Assembly: GCA_014653935.1 (NCBI GenBank)
Contig: JACWDU010000004.1
Coordinates: forward strand, 1-34,759
Direction: 5' to 3'
Length of the DNA stretch: 34,759 bases
From: Pelagibacterales bacterium SAG-MED23
Lineage (GTDB): Bacteria > Pseudomonadota > Alphaproteobacteria > Pelagibacterales > Pelagibacteraceae
Each line of letters starts with the position of its first letter. Position 1 is the stretch's first letter. A program made the translations under genes and the position numbers. Below the pieces are notes generated by a model, which made no database searches, was not told where the DNA came from, and saw only the letters and a list, made by a program, of their open reading frames with translations. This document shows, one piece after another, positions 24,822 through 33,838 of this stretch.

Positions 24822-25430
24822 TTAAATAATAAAATTATTTAAAAATTTATAAATAAAATAAGCAAAAATAATTAAAATAATTGATAAAAAGATTGTGAAC
24901 TTAAGAAGTCTTTTTTCAATAATTTTTTTCATGGTCGGCCCAAAATTCCCAACTAAAAATGCTACTAAAAAAAAACGTGAACCTCTAGTCACAAGAGAAA
25001 TAATAATAAAATATAGAATATTAAAATTAATAAAACCACTTGTAATTGTAAGTAGCTTAAAAGGTACAGGAGAAAATCCAGCAATTGCTAATAGAGTTAT
25101 CCAGGCAATAACGCCACCTTCTGTAGACACTTTATCTTTTAAAAATGAAGCATCATCAACTCCATAGATCTCAAAAATTTTTAGCCCAATTTCATTAAAG
25201 AATACGTACCCAATAAAATATCCAAGACAGGCTCCTAAAACTGATCCTAAAGTTGCAATAAGAGCAATTCTAATCCACTCATGTCTTCGAGCTATTGTCA
25301 TAGGAATTATTAAAACATCTGGAGGTATTGGAAATATAAAGCTTTCAATAAAAGATATAAATCCTAAAATAGATTTAGATCGTCTATGACCTGCAAATTT
25401 TATAGTTTTATTATATAGCTCTTTAAACAT
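24822..25430 (-). CDS. YqaA/DedA-like VTT-domain membrane protein
   Basis: A multi-span membrane protein of the VTT (SNARE-associated/DedA-like) superfamily, YqaA subgroup. I prefer the ATG at 25430 (202 residues, MFKELYNKTIKFAGHRRSKS) over a TTG at 25481. The sequence shows FIESFIFPIPPDVLIIPMTI, a proline-rich re-entrant segment, then LGSVLGACLGYFIGY and GFSPVPFKLLTITSGF followed by TRGSRFFLVAF. These E/P-P and G-x-P-x-P motifs resemble those of phospholipid scramblase/transport-type DedA proteins. The substrate is unknown. It lies upstream of dsbB on the same strand. Confidence 0.87.
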   Translation of the reverse strand: MFKELYNKTIKFAGHRRSKSILGFISFIESFIFPIPPDVLIIPMTIARRHEWIRIALIATLGSVLGACLGYFIGYVFFNEIGLKIFEIYGVDDASFLKDKVSTEGGVIAWITLLAIAGFSPVPFKLLTITSGFINFNILYFIIISLVTRGSRFFLVAFLVGNFGPTMKKIIEKRLLKFTIFLSIILIIFAYFIYKFLNNFII

Positions 25431-25487
25431 ATTTTCTTTTAATACAATTGATGATTTAATACTATTAGTTAAATAATACAAAGTTTT

Positions 25488-25574
25488 GGGCGAATGGCGG
25501 AACTGGTAGACGCGTTGGACTCAAAATCCAATAGTAGCAATACTGTGAGAGTTCGATTCTCTCTTTGCCCACCA
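25488..25574 (+). tRNA. tRNA-Leu (anticodon CAA)
   Basis: An 87-nt cloverleaf with encoded CCA (25572-25574). The acceptor GGGCGAA (25488-25494) pairs with TTTGCCC (25564-25570) through one G-U pair; the discriminator is A. The anticodon stem TTGGA/TCCAA holds the loop CTCAAAA, giving anticodon CAA, which reads UUG. A long variable arm and the T-loop GTTCGATTC fit a type II leucine tRNA. A possible promoter lies just upstream (TTGATG 25448-25453, AATAAT 25472-25477). Confidence 0.95.
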
Positions 25575-25581
25575 AAAATTT

Positions 25582-27282
25582 ATGAGTGATCAAAATATTA
25601 ATAACTTACTCGACTTATTTTTTGTTAATTATAAAAAACAAAAAAAAGATAATGTTCTTTTAACATCTCTAAAAGATACTAATAATATTTTTACTTGGGA
25701 AAAAACTTTCCATTCAGTTAAAAAACTCTCTTTAGAAATAAAAAAATACATAAATAAAGGTGATAGATGTCTATTAATATCTGAAAATAGACCAGAATGG
25801 TTTATAACCGATCTTTCAGTGATGTTATCAGAAGGTATTACTGTTCCAACTTACACAACTTATACCGAAAAAGATTATGAATATATTATTGACAATTGTA
25901 ATCCAAAATTAATATTTGTGTCTAATCAGGAACAATTCAACAAAGTAAAAGAAATTATTAAAAAAAGGAGCTTTATTGTTAAAATATTTTCTTTTGAAAA
26001 TTTAGATTTAGGTAGTGATGAATATCTCAATATTAATCAATTTTTTTTAAACTTAGATTATCAAGATCTAAGTATTCCAAATTTATCAATTAAAAGAAAT
26101 GATCCAGCTTGTATTATCTACACTTCAGGAACGCAGGGTAATCCTAAAGGTGTAATTTTAAGTCATGGGGGTATTTTAAATAATTGTGAAGGTGCTTTTG
26201 AAATATTGAAACCTTTACTAACAGATCAAACAAGATTTTTAACTTGGTTACCTCTCTCACATTCCTATGAGCATACAGTTCAATTTGTTCAAATAAGTGT
26301 TGGAGCAAAAATATTCTATGCAGAGAGTATAGAAAAATTAATTAAAAATATGAATGATTGTAAACCTCAATTAATGACAGCAGTTCCTAGGTTTTATCAA
26401 AATTTATTTCAAAAGATTAATGCAAGTTTTAATAAATCATCAGGTTTTAGAAAGAGTTTAATATTAAAAATGTTAGAATTGGGAACCAAAAAAATAAATA
26501 AACAATCTTTATCAATTTTAGAAAAATTAATAGACAAAATTTTAGAGAAAATTGTAAGAAAAAAAATCAAAAGTCAATTTGGAGGAGAGCTTAAAACTTT
26601 TGTTTCAGGTGGAGGAGCGCTTGATAAAGAAATTGGTATTTTTTTAAATGCTATAGGCCTTCCTACTTTGCAAGGATATGGATTAACTGAGACCTCTCCT
26701 GTTGTGAGTTGTAACCCAATTGATGACATTAGGGTTGATACGGTTGGACCACCATTTAAAGGCAATGAAGTAAAAATAGCCACTGATGGAGAAATTTTAG
26801 TAAAAGGTGAAAATGTAATGTTAGGTTATTGGAATAATGAAGAAGAAACAAACAAAGTTTTAAAAGATGGTTGGCTACATACAGGAGATATAGGAATTTT
26901 TGAAAATGGATATTTAAAAATAACTGATAGAAAGAAAGATATTTTAATTACACCTGGTGGGGATAATATTTCTCCAGTTAAAATTGAAAATGAATTATCA
27001 AATTCTAAACTTATTGATCAGTCAATTGTTTATGGCGATAATAAACCATATTTAGTTGCTTTATTAGTTCTATCAGAAGACAATGCACATACAACACATG
27101 ACAAAATTGAAAAGGAAGTAGAGAATATAAATAAAAATCTTTCTAGAATAGAAAACATAAAAAAATTTTTTATAATTAATGAAAAATTTTCAATTGAGAA
27201 TGGAATGTTAACCCCAACTTTAAAACCCAAAAGATATAAAATTGTTCAAAAATATAAAAAAGAATTTGAAAAACTTTATTAA
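25582..27282 (+). CDS. Long-chain acyl-CoA synthetase (AMP-forming)
   Basis: This ANL-superfamily enzyme activates fatty acids to acyl-CoA via an acyl-AMP intermediate. The 566 residues show the P-loop-like YTSGTQGNPKGVILSH near residue 180, LPLSHSYEH, the GYGLTETSP motif near 370, TGDIG, and the hinge DRKKDILITPGGDNISP. The overall pattern is closest to the eukaryote-like FAA1/long-chain group. Its ATG begins 7 nt after the CCA end of tRNA-Leu, with no Shine-Dalgarno site in the gap, suggesting co-transcription and tRNA processing upstream of it. A fadD label is possible, but the exact chain-length specificity is not certain. Confidence 0.92.
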   Translation: MSDQNINNLLDLFFVNYKKQKKDNVLLTSLKDTNNIFTWEKTFHSVKKLSLEIKKYINKGDRCLLISENRPEWFITDLSVMLSEGITVPTYTTYTEKDYEYIIDNCNPKLIFVSNQEQFNKVKEIIKKRSFIVKIFSFENLDLGSDEYLNINQFFLNLDYQDLSIPNLSIKRNDPACIIYTSGTQGNPKGVILSHGGILNNCEGAFEILKPLLTDQTRFLTWLPLSHSYEHTVQFVQISVGAKIFYAESIEKLIKNMNDCKPQLMTAVPRFYQNLFQKINASFNKSSGFRKSLILKMLELGTKKINKQSLSILEKLIDKILEKIVRKKIKSQFGGELKTFVSGGGALDKEIGIFLNAIGLPTLQGYGLTETSPVVSCNPIDDIRVDTVGPPFKGNEVKIATDGEILVKGENVMLGYWNNEEETNKVLKDGWLHTGDIGIFENGYLKITDRKKDILITPGGDNISPVKIENELSNSKLIDQSIVYGDNKPYLVALLVLSEDNAHTTHDKIEKEVENINKNLSRIENIKKFFIINEKFSIENGMLTPTLKPKRYKIVQKYKKEFEKLY

Positions 27283-27392
27283 AACGGTTTCGAAAAACAC
27301 TTTATTAATAGCGATTTATTTAACTTTTTTTTAAATAATAAAAATAATAAAAAAAAATAATTTTTTTTTATTTTTTTCAAAAAATTATATAT
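27283..27392. other. Near-pure A/T intergenic stretch
   Basis: Between the synthetase stop and the next promoter lies almost only A and T, with long A and T runs (for example A9-TAA-T10 around 27350-27370, a perfect dyad). No gene, no GC stem. Such DNA may be curved or easily melted, but that is not established here. Confidence 0.55.
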
Positions 27393-27421
27393 TTGACATA
27401 ACTATTTAAAGAAAATAAAAA
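27393..27421 (+). promoter_or_regulatory. Promoter of the lysine-rich peptide gene
   Basis: A perfect TTGACA (27393-27398) is followed after 17 nt by TAAAAA (27416-27421), a 4/6 match to the -10 box. Predicted start near 27428, leaving about 45 nt of leader. Confidence 0.6.
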
Positions 27422-27430
27422 TTACTTATT

Positions 27431-27453
27431 AGCGAATCATAAAGATTCGTTTT
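27431..27453 (+). promoter_or_regulatory. Leader hairpin ahead of the lysine-rich peptide
   Basis: AGCGAATC (27431-27438) pairs with GATTCGTT (27444-27451) across the loop ATAAA, an 8-bp stem with one G-U pair, followed by TTTT (27450-27453). It sits just before the Shine-Dalgarno site. It could be an attenuator, a stability stem at the 5' end, or a protein-binding site. Confidence 0.5.
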
Positions 27454-27472
27454 AAAAAAAAGGGAGCTAAAG

Positions 27473-27556
27473 ATGGCTAAAAGAAAAAAGAAAGCTGCTA
27501 AAAAGAAAACTAAGAAAAAAGCTAAGAAAAAGGCTAAGAAGAAAAAAAGAAGATAG
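27473..27556 (+). CDS. 27-residue lysine-rich basic peptide
   Basis: ATG 27473 to TAG 27554-27556 encodes a 27-residue peptide with 17 Lys, 3 Arg and 5 Ala and no acidic residue, starting MAKRKKKAAKKKTK and ending KRR. The pattern resembles the AK-rich tail of histone H1 or HU-like nucleoid proteins. It has a complete gene kit: a TTGACA promoter, a leader hairpin, a strong Shine-Dalgarno site AGGGAG (27461-27466) 6 nt before the ATG and an intrinsic terminator 22 nt after the stop. Lysine codons alternate AAA and AAG, and alanines are all GCT, so it does not look like a random A-run. Likely binds nucleic acid or the ribosome; no family recognised. Confidence 0.82.
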   Translation: MAKRKKKAAKKKTKKKAKKKAKKKKRR

Positions 27557-27578
27557 TTTAGTATTCTTTTTAACTGAT

Positions 27579-27618
27579 AACGCTTCTCATGGCGCTTGCG
27601 TGGGAAGCGTTTTTTTTT
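27579..27618 (+). terminator. Intrinsic terminator of the lysine-rich peptide gene
   Basis: AACGCTTCTC (27579-27588) pairs with GGGAAGCGTT (27602-27611), 10 bp with one G-U, enclosing a 13-nt loop that can partly pair, then a run of nine T's (27610-27618). It runs up to the stop codon of the convergent carD gene. Confidence 0.92.
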
Positions 27619-28438
27619 ATTCGGTTAGTTCTTGATTTATTGGCTCTGCAGCTGCTGGTTTTTCCTCAACCTTTTGTGCTTGTTTCTCTAGATTTCTCTT
27701 TAAAGCTTTATCAAGTTTTTTCTGAGCATCTTCTAAATTTGATCCCAACACAATCTGAAATTCAGTAAGTAGTCTCTCATAAGCTTTTTCAAATAATTGT
27801 CTTTCACTATAAGACTGATCAATCATTATATCATCGCCTTTATTAAGATCTCTTACCACTTCTGCTAAATCATAAATTTTACCTGATGATATTTTAGCTT
27901 CATACTCTTGTGCTCTTCTACTCCACATTGAACGTTTGATCTTTGGTTTGCTCTTTAAGATGCTTACACATTTATTTATTTGATTAATTGTTGCTAAAGG
28001 TCTTAAATGAGATTGTTTATTAACTGGAACCATTCCATTTGCTTTATCTTTTTCAAATTTTAATACATATGTTTCAACATCAATCCCACCAATATTAATC
28101 TTTTTTGTTTCAGTAATTTGGCCCACTCCATGTTTTGGATAAACAACATAATCTTTTGCTTTAAATAATCTTTTCTCTGTTTCTTGCTTTTTAACTTTCT
28201 TAATTTCAGGTTTTTGTTCGTTATTTTTAGGAATTCTAAGTGGATCAGTTTTAGTATCAGTTTTAGTTTTTTTTTTTGTATCTTTAATTATTTTACTTTT
28301 TAGTTCTTTTACTTTTTTAACTTTCACTATTTTTGTAGTTTTTTTTTGCTTAACAATTTTTTTAACTGATTTGACTTTTTTTTTGACAACTTTTGAAGGT
28401 TTTTTTTTATTCAAGATTTTCTTTAAAATATTTTTCAT
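27617..28438 (-). CDS. carD: CarD/CdnL-type RNA polymerase-binding regulator with lysine-rich tail
   Basis: CarD-family proteins bind RNA polymerase beta and stabilise open promoter complexes, especially at rRNA promoters. The domain begins near residue 91: [18 protein letters not shown] (RNAP-interacting Tudor-like part), then MVPVNK, the conserved tryptophan in [24 protein letters not shown] and [19 protein letters not shown]. Residues 1-90 are an unusual lysine-rich, low-complexity extension ([15 protein letters not shown] and similar). The family is usually near 160-170 residues, against 273 here. No other ATG lies before the domain. The start overlaps fdxA by 32 nt. An A11 tract lies in the tail-coding region. 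Confidence 0.9.
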   Translation of the reverse strand: MKNILKKILNKKKPSKVVKKKVKSVKKIVKQKKTTKIVKVKKVKELKSKIIKDTKKKTKTDTKTDPLRIPKNNEQKPEIKKVKKQETEKRLFKAKDYVVYPKHGVGQITETKKINIGGIDVETYVLKFEKDKANGMVPVNKQSHLRPLATINQINKCVSILKSKPKIKRSMWSRRAQEYEAKISSGKIYDLAEVVRDLNKGDDIMIDQSYSERQLFEKAYERLLTEFQIVLGSNLEDAQKKLDKALKRNLEKQAQKVEEKPAAAEPINQELTE

Positions 28439-28736
28439 ATTTATCTTTTACGTCTTTAAATTGTTCATGATCCGCGGGAGGATCTTTTTTTTCATTTATG
28501 TTTGGCCATATGTCTGAATACTTTTTATTTATCTCCAACCATTTACCTTTGGTATCAGCTTCATCAGATATTATGGCATCCACTGGACATTCTGGCTCAC
28601 AAACGCCACAATCTATACACTCATCAGGTTTAATTACAAGCATATTTTTTCCTTCATAGAAGCAATCAACTGGACATACATCAACACAATCCATCAATTT
28701 ACATTTGATGCATTTGTCATTTACTAAATATGTCAT
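28407..28736 (-). CDS. fdxA: Seven-iron ferredoxin FdxA
   Basis: A 109-residue ferredoxin with one [3Fe-4S] and one [4Fe-4S] cluster. The ligands are visible: [21 protein letters not shown] in the first half, and [16 protein letters not shown] as a full CxxCxxCxxxCP motif in the second. The acidic C-terminal extension ([15 protein letters not shown]) is typical of this alphaproteobacterial 7Fe type. The gene overlaps terB by 4 nt (ATGA) and carD by 32 nt. The fdxA-carD order is conserved in alphaproteobacteria. Confidence 0.94.
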   Translation of the reverse strand: MTYLVNDKCIKCKLMDCVDVCPVDCFYEGKNMLVIKPDECIDCGVCEPECPVDAIISDEADTKGKWLEINKKYSDIWPNINEKKDPPADHEQFKDVKDKYEKYFKENLE

Positions 28737-29158
28737 ATTTTTTTTTGGCGAACTTTCTCTTTAATGTCACCAACAACTTTTGGATCCAGGTAAAGCAAAC
28801 CAGATAATCTTCTCATTAGGTTTGTTTCATACATATCAGCATCTTCATCGGAGTATATAATATCCCATAAGGCCTCTATTATGATTTTTTTGTCTTCTTC
28901 GTTAATATTTTTAACCTCTCTAGTAAAATCAAGTATTTGATTTGAGTCTTTTTCTTTTTCTTCAGCATCTTGCATTATTTTATCGATTTCTAATGCTTCA
29001 GCTCCCATTTCAATAATTGAGTCTTTAATAATTTTTTTTTCTTTATTTGTATAGTTTTCATCAATTTTAGCTGAATGAATTAATAAACATGCAACTGCTA
29101 TTATAGAAGGATGTTTATTTTCTTCCTTATTTTCTTCTTTTTTAAATATATCAAACAT
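28733..29158 (-). CDS. TerB-family helical protein
   Basis: A 141-residue, mostly helical, acidic protein of the TerB/DjlA-like family. The N-terminal motif [27 protein letters not shown] contains the acidic Asp/Glu spacing of the TerB fold, and the second half repeats it ([28 protein letters not shown]). TerB proteins are often tied to tellurite or stress resistance, but here the setting is a housekeeping operon between a SUV3-like helicase and fdxA. Both neighbours overlap it (1 nt and 4 nt). In many alphaproteobacteria an S4-domain RNA-binding protein occupies this slot. Confidence 0.82.
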   Translation of the reverse strand: MFDIFKKEENKEENKHPSIIAVACLLIHSAKIDENYTNKEKKIIKDSIIEMGAEALEIDKIMQDAEEKEKDSNQILDFTREVKNINEEDKKIIIEALWDIIYSDEDADMYETNLMRRLSGLLYLDPKVVGDIKEKVRQKKI

Positions 29159-31641
29159 TATTTTAAATTAAGTTGTTTAAGAACATTAAATGGATTGTCT
29201 TTAACACTCTTATTATAATCTTTTTTAATTATTTTTCTTAATGGAATATATTTAAAATGTAAATTATTTTCTTTTTCATAAGTTTTGTAATTCATTTTTT
29301 TTATTAATTTCACAAAATTTTCTTTATTACAACCTAACAAATTCAGCATTTCAGGAATTAACTTAACCTCTTTAATTTTATCTTCTGATTTAGTATTAAA
29401 TATCATTAGAAATAATCTTTCTAAAATATCTATTCTAACATACAGATTTTCAAATTTTTCAAAACCGCATAAGAGCATTAGATTTTTATTTAATGATTTT
29501 TTTTCCTCTAAAAAGTTTAGTCCAAATGTTGGAGGTAAAAAATCGAAATTGTTTTCATTGAAGTTTTTCCATAAAAGAATTCTTAATGATACTGAACTTG
29601 GTTTAAATAATTTAAATAAAAAAACATGATACCTACCAAATTTCACTCCTAAGTTTCGCAATTTTTTCCTTTCATCTTGATTAAGTTTTTTTAAATAATT
29701 TAAAACCTCATTTCTTTTAACTACCCCATTATTTTCATAAAGATGATATGCTAAAGCTCTAATTTCTGAATTATTATCCTTAACATTTTTTAAATCTATT
29801 AGACTTTTTAACTCTGTTTCAATTTTATCGTTTATCCAGTTCTGCAAATAAGTATTTAGTCTTGATTTTTCCCTATTTTCGATCATTTCATCAATTATTA
29901 ATTGAATTTGAGGATTTAGATAATCTGAACCTGGAATTAATTTACCTATTTGATTGTTATTCCAATAAATTTTAAAGTCATCTTTTAGTTCAATTAAACC
30001 AGTATCAATTATTTGAGTTATTCTTTTAATAATTTCTGGAACAACGTTTTGTCTTGCAGCTTTTTTTAATGATTTTACGTCAGCATCTAAGGTATCAACC
30101 TTTAGATCTAATTCCAATCTTAGACCTTTTAAACGGCCAATGTATTGTTCATTAATCATCACTTCTTCATCATTAACAACTACAGTTTCAAGGGTAATAT
30201 CTTGTTTAAGTCCTCTTGCTAAAACACTTGCTCTTTTATCTATAAATGTTTTTGTTAGCTCTTCATGAAGTCTATCAGATAGTTTATCTTCAAGATTTTT
30301 AGTTCTTTCTATCCAATAGTCCTGATTTTCAACCCAATTAGATTTATTTGACACATACGCCCATGTTCTAACATTTGCAATTCTATTTGATAACGAGTCT
30401 ACATTCCCATCTAATTTATCTAACATTGAGAGTTGCTCTTTCATATAGTGATTTGGAACTTTCTTATCTCCGTTAGTTAAAAAATTAAAAATCTTACTAA
30501 CGACATCAAAATGATGACCATAAGTTTTCTTTACAAAATCAGGTATTTGACAACATTCCCATAGTATTTTTAAAATTTCAGTATTATCATGAATTTTTAT
30601 ATTTGGAGCTTCTTTCAAAAAATATTTTAATACCTTTTCATCTTGGCATTCATTTATTCTTCTAAGCCAGTCTTTCTCTGGTCTCTCTTCTAAAGATTTT
30701 AACAATAAAACCTTACTACTAAAATTTAATTTTGAGTTTCTCCAAAAAATAGTTTGAATATCTGGAAAGCTATGAGTTTCTAGTGCTTCAATTTCTTCTG
30801 GTCTAATCTCTTTACATTCACCAGTTGTACCAAACATACCATCGTTTAAATATCTTCCTGCTCTTCCAGCAATTTGTCCAATTTCAGAAATATTTAAATT
30901 TCTTAACTTTCTACCATCAAACTTTTTTAAATTTGAAAAATAAACATGATCTAGATCCATATTTATTCCCATTCCAATTGCATCAGTTGCAACTAGATAA
31001 TCAACATCTCCAGATTGATATAAACTTACTTGTGAGTTTCTTGTTTTGGGACTAAGTGAACCCATAACAATAGCTGCTCCACCTTTTTGACGTCTAATCA
31101 ATTCTGCAATCGCATAAACCTCTTCAGTAGAAAAAGCTATAACTACACTTTTTCTTTCTATTCTTGAAATTTTTTTATGACCACCAAATGATAATCTTGA
31201 TAATCTTTCTCTATTTTTAAATTCAATATCACCATCAAGTTTTTGAATAATATTTTTCACAGAATTTGAACCCATGAGCATAGTAAGCTTTTCACCCCTC
31301 ATGTGTAATAATCTGTCAGTAAAAATATGACCTCTTTCGTGATCATTACACATTTGTATTTCATCTATACCTACAAATTCTAAACTTTTGTCTAATGGCA
31401 TAGACTCAACAGTGCAGAGAAAATATTTTGCATTTATTGGAATAATTTTTTCTTCTCCAGTAATTAAAGCAACTTTTGACGAGTCAATTTTTAAAATAAT
31501 TTTGTCATACACTTCTCTTGCTAAAAGTCTCAAAGGAAAACCAATCATTCCCGAATCAAAAGAAAGCATAGTCTCTATTGCTAGGAAGGTTTTTCCAGTA
31601 TTTGTGGGACCTAGAATCGCTGTGATTTTATTTTTTGTCAT
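29158..31641 (-). CDS. SUV3-like ATP-dependent RNA helicase
   Basis: A large superfamily 2 helicase, similar to mitochondrial SUV3, whose bacterial relatives are found in alphaproteobacteria. Using the ATG at 31641 it has 827 residues; the frame also opens at GTG 31674. Walker A is GPTNTGKT near residue 11, motif II is DEIQ in FVGIDEIQMC near 93, and SAT-like and motif VI QIAGRAGRY lie before residue 280. The C-terminal two-thirds is long and helical, with no motif I recognise. Such helicases unwind RNA in mRNA turnover, often with PNPase, which is also in this window though not adjacent. It diverges from acetoacetyl-CoA synthetase. Confidence 0.87.
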   Translation of the reverse strand: MTKNKITAILGPTNTGKTFLAIETMLSFDSGMIGFPLRLLAREVYDKIILKIDSSKVALITGEEKIIPINAKYFLCTVESMPLDKSLEFVGIDEIQMCNDHERGHIFTDRLLHMRGEKLTMLMGSNSVKNIIQKLDGDIEFKNRERLSRLSFGGHKKISRIERKSVVIAFSTEEVYAIAELIRRQKGGAAIVMGSLSPKTRNSQVSLYQSGDVDYLVATDAIGMGINMDLDHVYFSNLKKFDGRKLRNLNISEIGQIAGRAGRYLNDGMFGTTGECKEIRPEEIEALETHSFPDIQTIFWRNSKLNFSSKVLLLKSLEERPEKDWLRRINECQDEKVLKYFLKEAPNIKIHDNTEILKILWECCQIPDFVKKTYGHHFDVVSKIFNFLTNGDKKVPNHYMKEQLSMLDKLDGNVDSLSNRIANVRTWAYVSNKSNWVENQDYWIERTKNLEDKLSDRLHEELTKTFIDKRASVLARGLKQDITLETVVVNDEEVMINEQYIGRLKGLRLELDLKVDTLDADVKSLKKAARQNVVPEIIKRITQIIDTGLIELKDDFKIYWNNNQIGKLIPGSDYLNPQIQLIIDEMIENREKSRLNTYLQNWINDKIETELKSLIDLKNVKDNNSEIRALAYHLYENNGVVKRNEVLNYLKKLNQDERKKLRNLGVKFGRYHVFLFKLFKPSSVSLRILLWKNFNENNFDFLPPTFGLNFLEEKKSLNKNLMLLCGFEKFENLYVRIDILERLFLMIFNTKSEDKIKEVKLIPEMLNLLGCNKENFVKLIKKMNYKTYEKENNLHFKYIPLRKIIKKDYNKSVKDNPFNVLKQLNLK

Positions 31642-31803
31642 TTCTAGCTTTGGTGTGATTTTTTTTACCAACACTATATATTGTTATCTCTAAAGAACAA
31701 AAATAGGTTAAAACTAGTCCGAATCATTAAGGAAAAAGTTCTCATTTTTATTATTTAGTGTTTTAAGGTTATCATAATTTATAAAAATTAAATATATTTT
31801 TTT

Positions 31804-33762
31804 ATGCCTCAGAAACTGTGGGAAGCCGACTCTCAAACAAAATCAAAATCAAATTTATTTGAATTTGAAAAATTTTTAGCAAAAAAATTTAATTATACAC
31901 CTCAGAAAAATTATAAAAAATTATTTAATTGGACTATTAAAAATCCAAAGGAGTTTTGGTCATCAATATGGGAATTCTCAAATATAAAGGGTATTAAAAA
32001 CAATAAATATTATTTTCCTAAAGAAATTATTAATAGCAAATTTTTAGTTAATTCTAAATTAAATTATGCAGAAAACCTATTATCAAAAAATGATAATTCA
32101 AAAGCTGTTACTTTCATTAGTGAAAACGGATACCGAGAAGAAAAAACTTGGAAAAAATTAAATATTAACAGTTTAAAATTAATTAGATTTTTTATAGAAA
32201 ATAAAATTAAAGAAAAAGATAGAATTGCAGCATATACAACAAATCAAATAGAAACGGTTGAGAGTTTTTTAGCAGCTAGTGCAATAGGAGCCATATGGTC
32301 ATCATGTTCCCCAGATTTTGGTACGCAAGGAGTTATTGAGAGATTTGCTCAAATTAAACCAAAGCTATTAATTATCACTGATAGATATTTTTATAATGGT
32401 AAAGAAATAAATATTATAGAAAGATTACCATCTATTCTAAAAAAAATTAAATCTATTAAAAGTGTACTAATTATTAATTATCCAGGTAAAAAAGCCTTAA
32501 AGCAAAAAAAGATAAAAGGAATTAAAATCTTTTATTATAATAAGCTGAAATATAAAAAAGAAAAAAAATTTTCATTTAAAAAGTTTGATTTTGATAAAGA
32601 ACTGGCAATTTTATATTCAAGTGGAACTACAGGTAAACCAAAGTGCATATGTCATAGAGCGGGAGGTGTTTTGTTGCAACATTTAAAAGAACATAAACTT
32701 CACTGTAATGTGAAGCCGGGTGATAATGTTTTTTATTTTACTACCTGTGGGTGGATGATGTGGAATTGGTTAATGACTTTTTTAGCATCAAAAGCATCTA
32801 TTGTCCTGTTTGATGGTTTTCCAATGCATAAAAGAAATGATTTATTGCTCAAAATAGCTGAGAGAGAAAAAATCTCTCTATTTGGTATAAGTGCTAAGTA
32901 CATAGACCAATTAAAAAAACTTAACGTAAAGATTAAAAATAAATATAAACTAAAACTACTAAAAACTATTTGTTCTACTGGATCACCTTTATCCTCTGAA
33001 GGTTTTGATTATGTTTACAAAAATATAAAAAAAAATGTTCATTTGGCGTCTATTGCTGGTGGAACAGACTTAGTATCATGCTTTGTATTAGGAAATATTT
33101 ATTCACCAGTTTTTAGGGGTCAAATTCAGAATAATGGACTAGGAATGAATACTGATGTTTTTTCTGAAAAGGGAAAATCCATAATTGGTAAAAAAGGAGA
33201 GTTAGTTTGTAAGTCACCATTTCCTTCAATGCCAAAATTATTTTGGAATGATAAAAATAATCAAAAATATAAAACTGCATATTTCAAAAAATTCAAAAAT
33301 ATTTGGCATCATGGAGATTTTGCTGAAAGAAAAACTAATGGTGGATATATAATTTATGGAAGATCAGATGCTACACTAAATCCTGGAGGAGCAAGATTAG
33401 GTACTGCAGAGATATATTCTGTTGTTGATAAATTTAAAGAGGTAAAAGAATCAATTGTTATAGGTCAGAAATGGGATAATGATGTAAGAATTGTTTTATT
33501 TGTTGTTCTTAAGAAACCCAAGTCGTTAGATGAAGATCTAATTTTAAATTTAAAAAAGGCTATACGCTTAGATGCATCCCCAAGGCATGTACCTAAAAAA
33601 GTAATTGAGGTCTCAGATATTCCAAGAACAAAAAATGGAAAAATAGTAGAGATTGCAGTTAGAAACACTATTGAGGGGATTAAAATAAAAAATATTCAAG
33701 CTCTTATTAATCCAACTATTTTAAATGAATTTAAAAATTTGGATGAACTTAAAAAACCATAA
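31804..33762 (+). CDS. Acetoacetyl-CoA synthetase
   Basis: An AMP-forming ANL-family ligase making acetoacetyl-CoA from acetoacetate. The 652 residues show an N-terminal PQKLWEADSQ typical of this group, the adenylation motif ILYSSGTTGKPKCI, CGWMMWNW, the family-specific GGTDLVSCFVLGN, WHHGDFAE, and the C-terminal hinge YGRSDATLNPGGARLG with the catalytic lysine in PRTKNGKIVE. These agree better with acetoacetyl-CoA synthetase than with acetyl-CoA synthetase (Acs). The leader has no obvious Shine-Dalgarno site. It is followed by a TAXI binding-protein gene 76 nt on, on the same strand. Confidence 0.9.
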   Translation: MPQKLWEADSQTKSKSNLFEFEKFLAKKFNYTPQKNYKKLFNWTIKNPKEFWSSIWEFSNIKGIKNNKYYFPKEIINSKFLVNSKLNYAENLLSKNDNSKAVTFISENGYREEKTWKKLNINSLKLIRFFIENKIKEKDRIAAYTTNQIETVESFLAASAIGAIWSSCSPDFGTQGVIERFAQIKPKLLIITDRYFYNGKEINIIERLPSILKKIKSIKSVLIINYPGKKALKQKKIKGIKIFYYNKLKYKKEKKFSFKKFDFDKELAILYSSGTTGKPKCICHRAGGVLLQHLKEHKLHCNVKPGDNVFYFTTCGWMMWNWLMTFLASKASIVLFDGFPMHKRNDLLLKIAEREKISLFGISAKYIDQLKKLNVKIKNKYKLKLLKTICSTGSPLSSEGFDYVYKNIKKNVHLASIAGGTDLVSCFVLGNIYSPVFRGQIQNNGLGMNTDVFSEKGKSIIGKKGELVCKSPFPSMPKLFWNDKNNQKYKTAYFKKFKNIWHHGDFAERKTNGGYIIYGRSDATLNPGGARLGTAEIYSVVDKFKEVKESIVIGQKWDNDVRIVLFVVLKKPKSLDEDLILNLKKAIRLDASPRHVPKKVIEVSDIPRTKNGKIVEIAVRNTIEGIKIKNIQALINPTILNEFKNLDELKKP

Positions 33763-33838
33763 ATACTTCTAAATTTATATAGACAATAATAATTGATTAC
33801 TATTAAATGGTATCAATAACTAATAAATTGGAGATAAA

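Noticed and set aside
31024..31104. Programmed features or mobile element near the helicase
   Set aside because: I saw no terminal repeats, transposase or tRNA-adjacent integrase anywhere in the window; the helicase belongs to a conserved housekeeping family.
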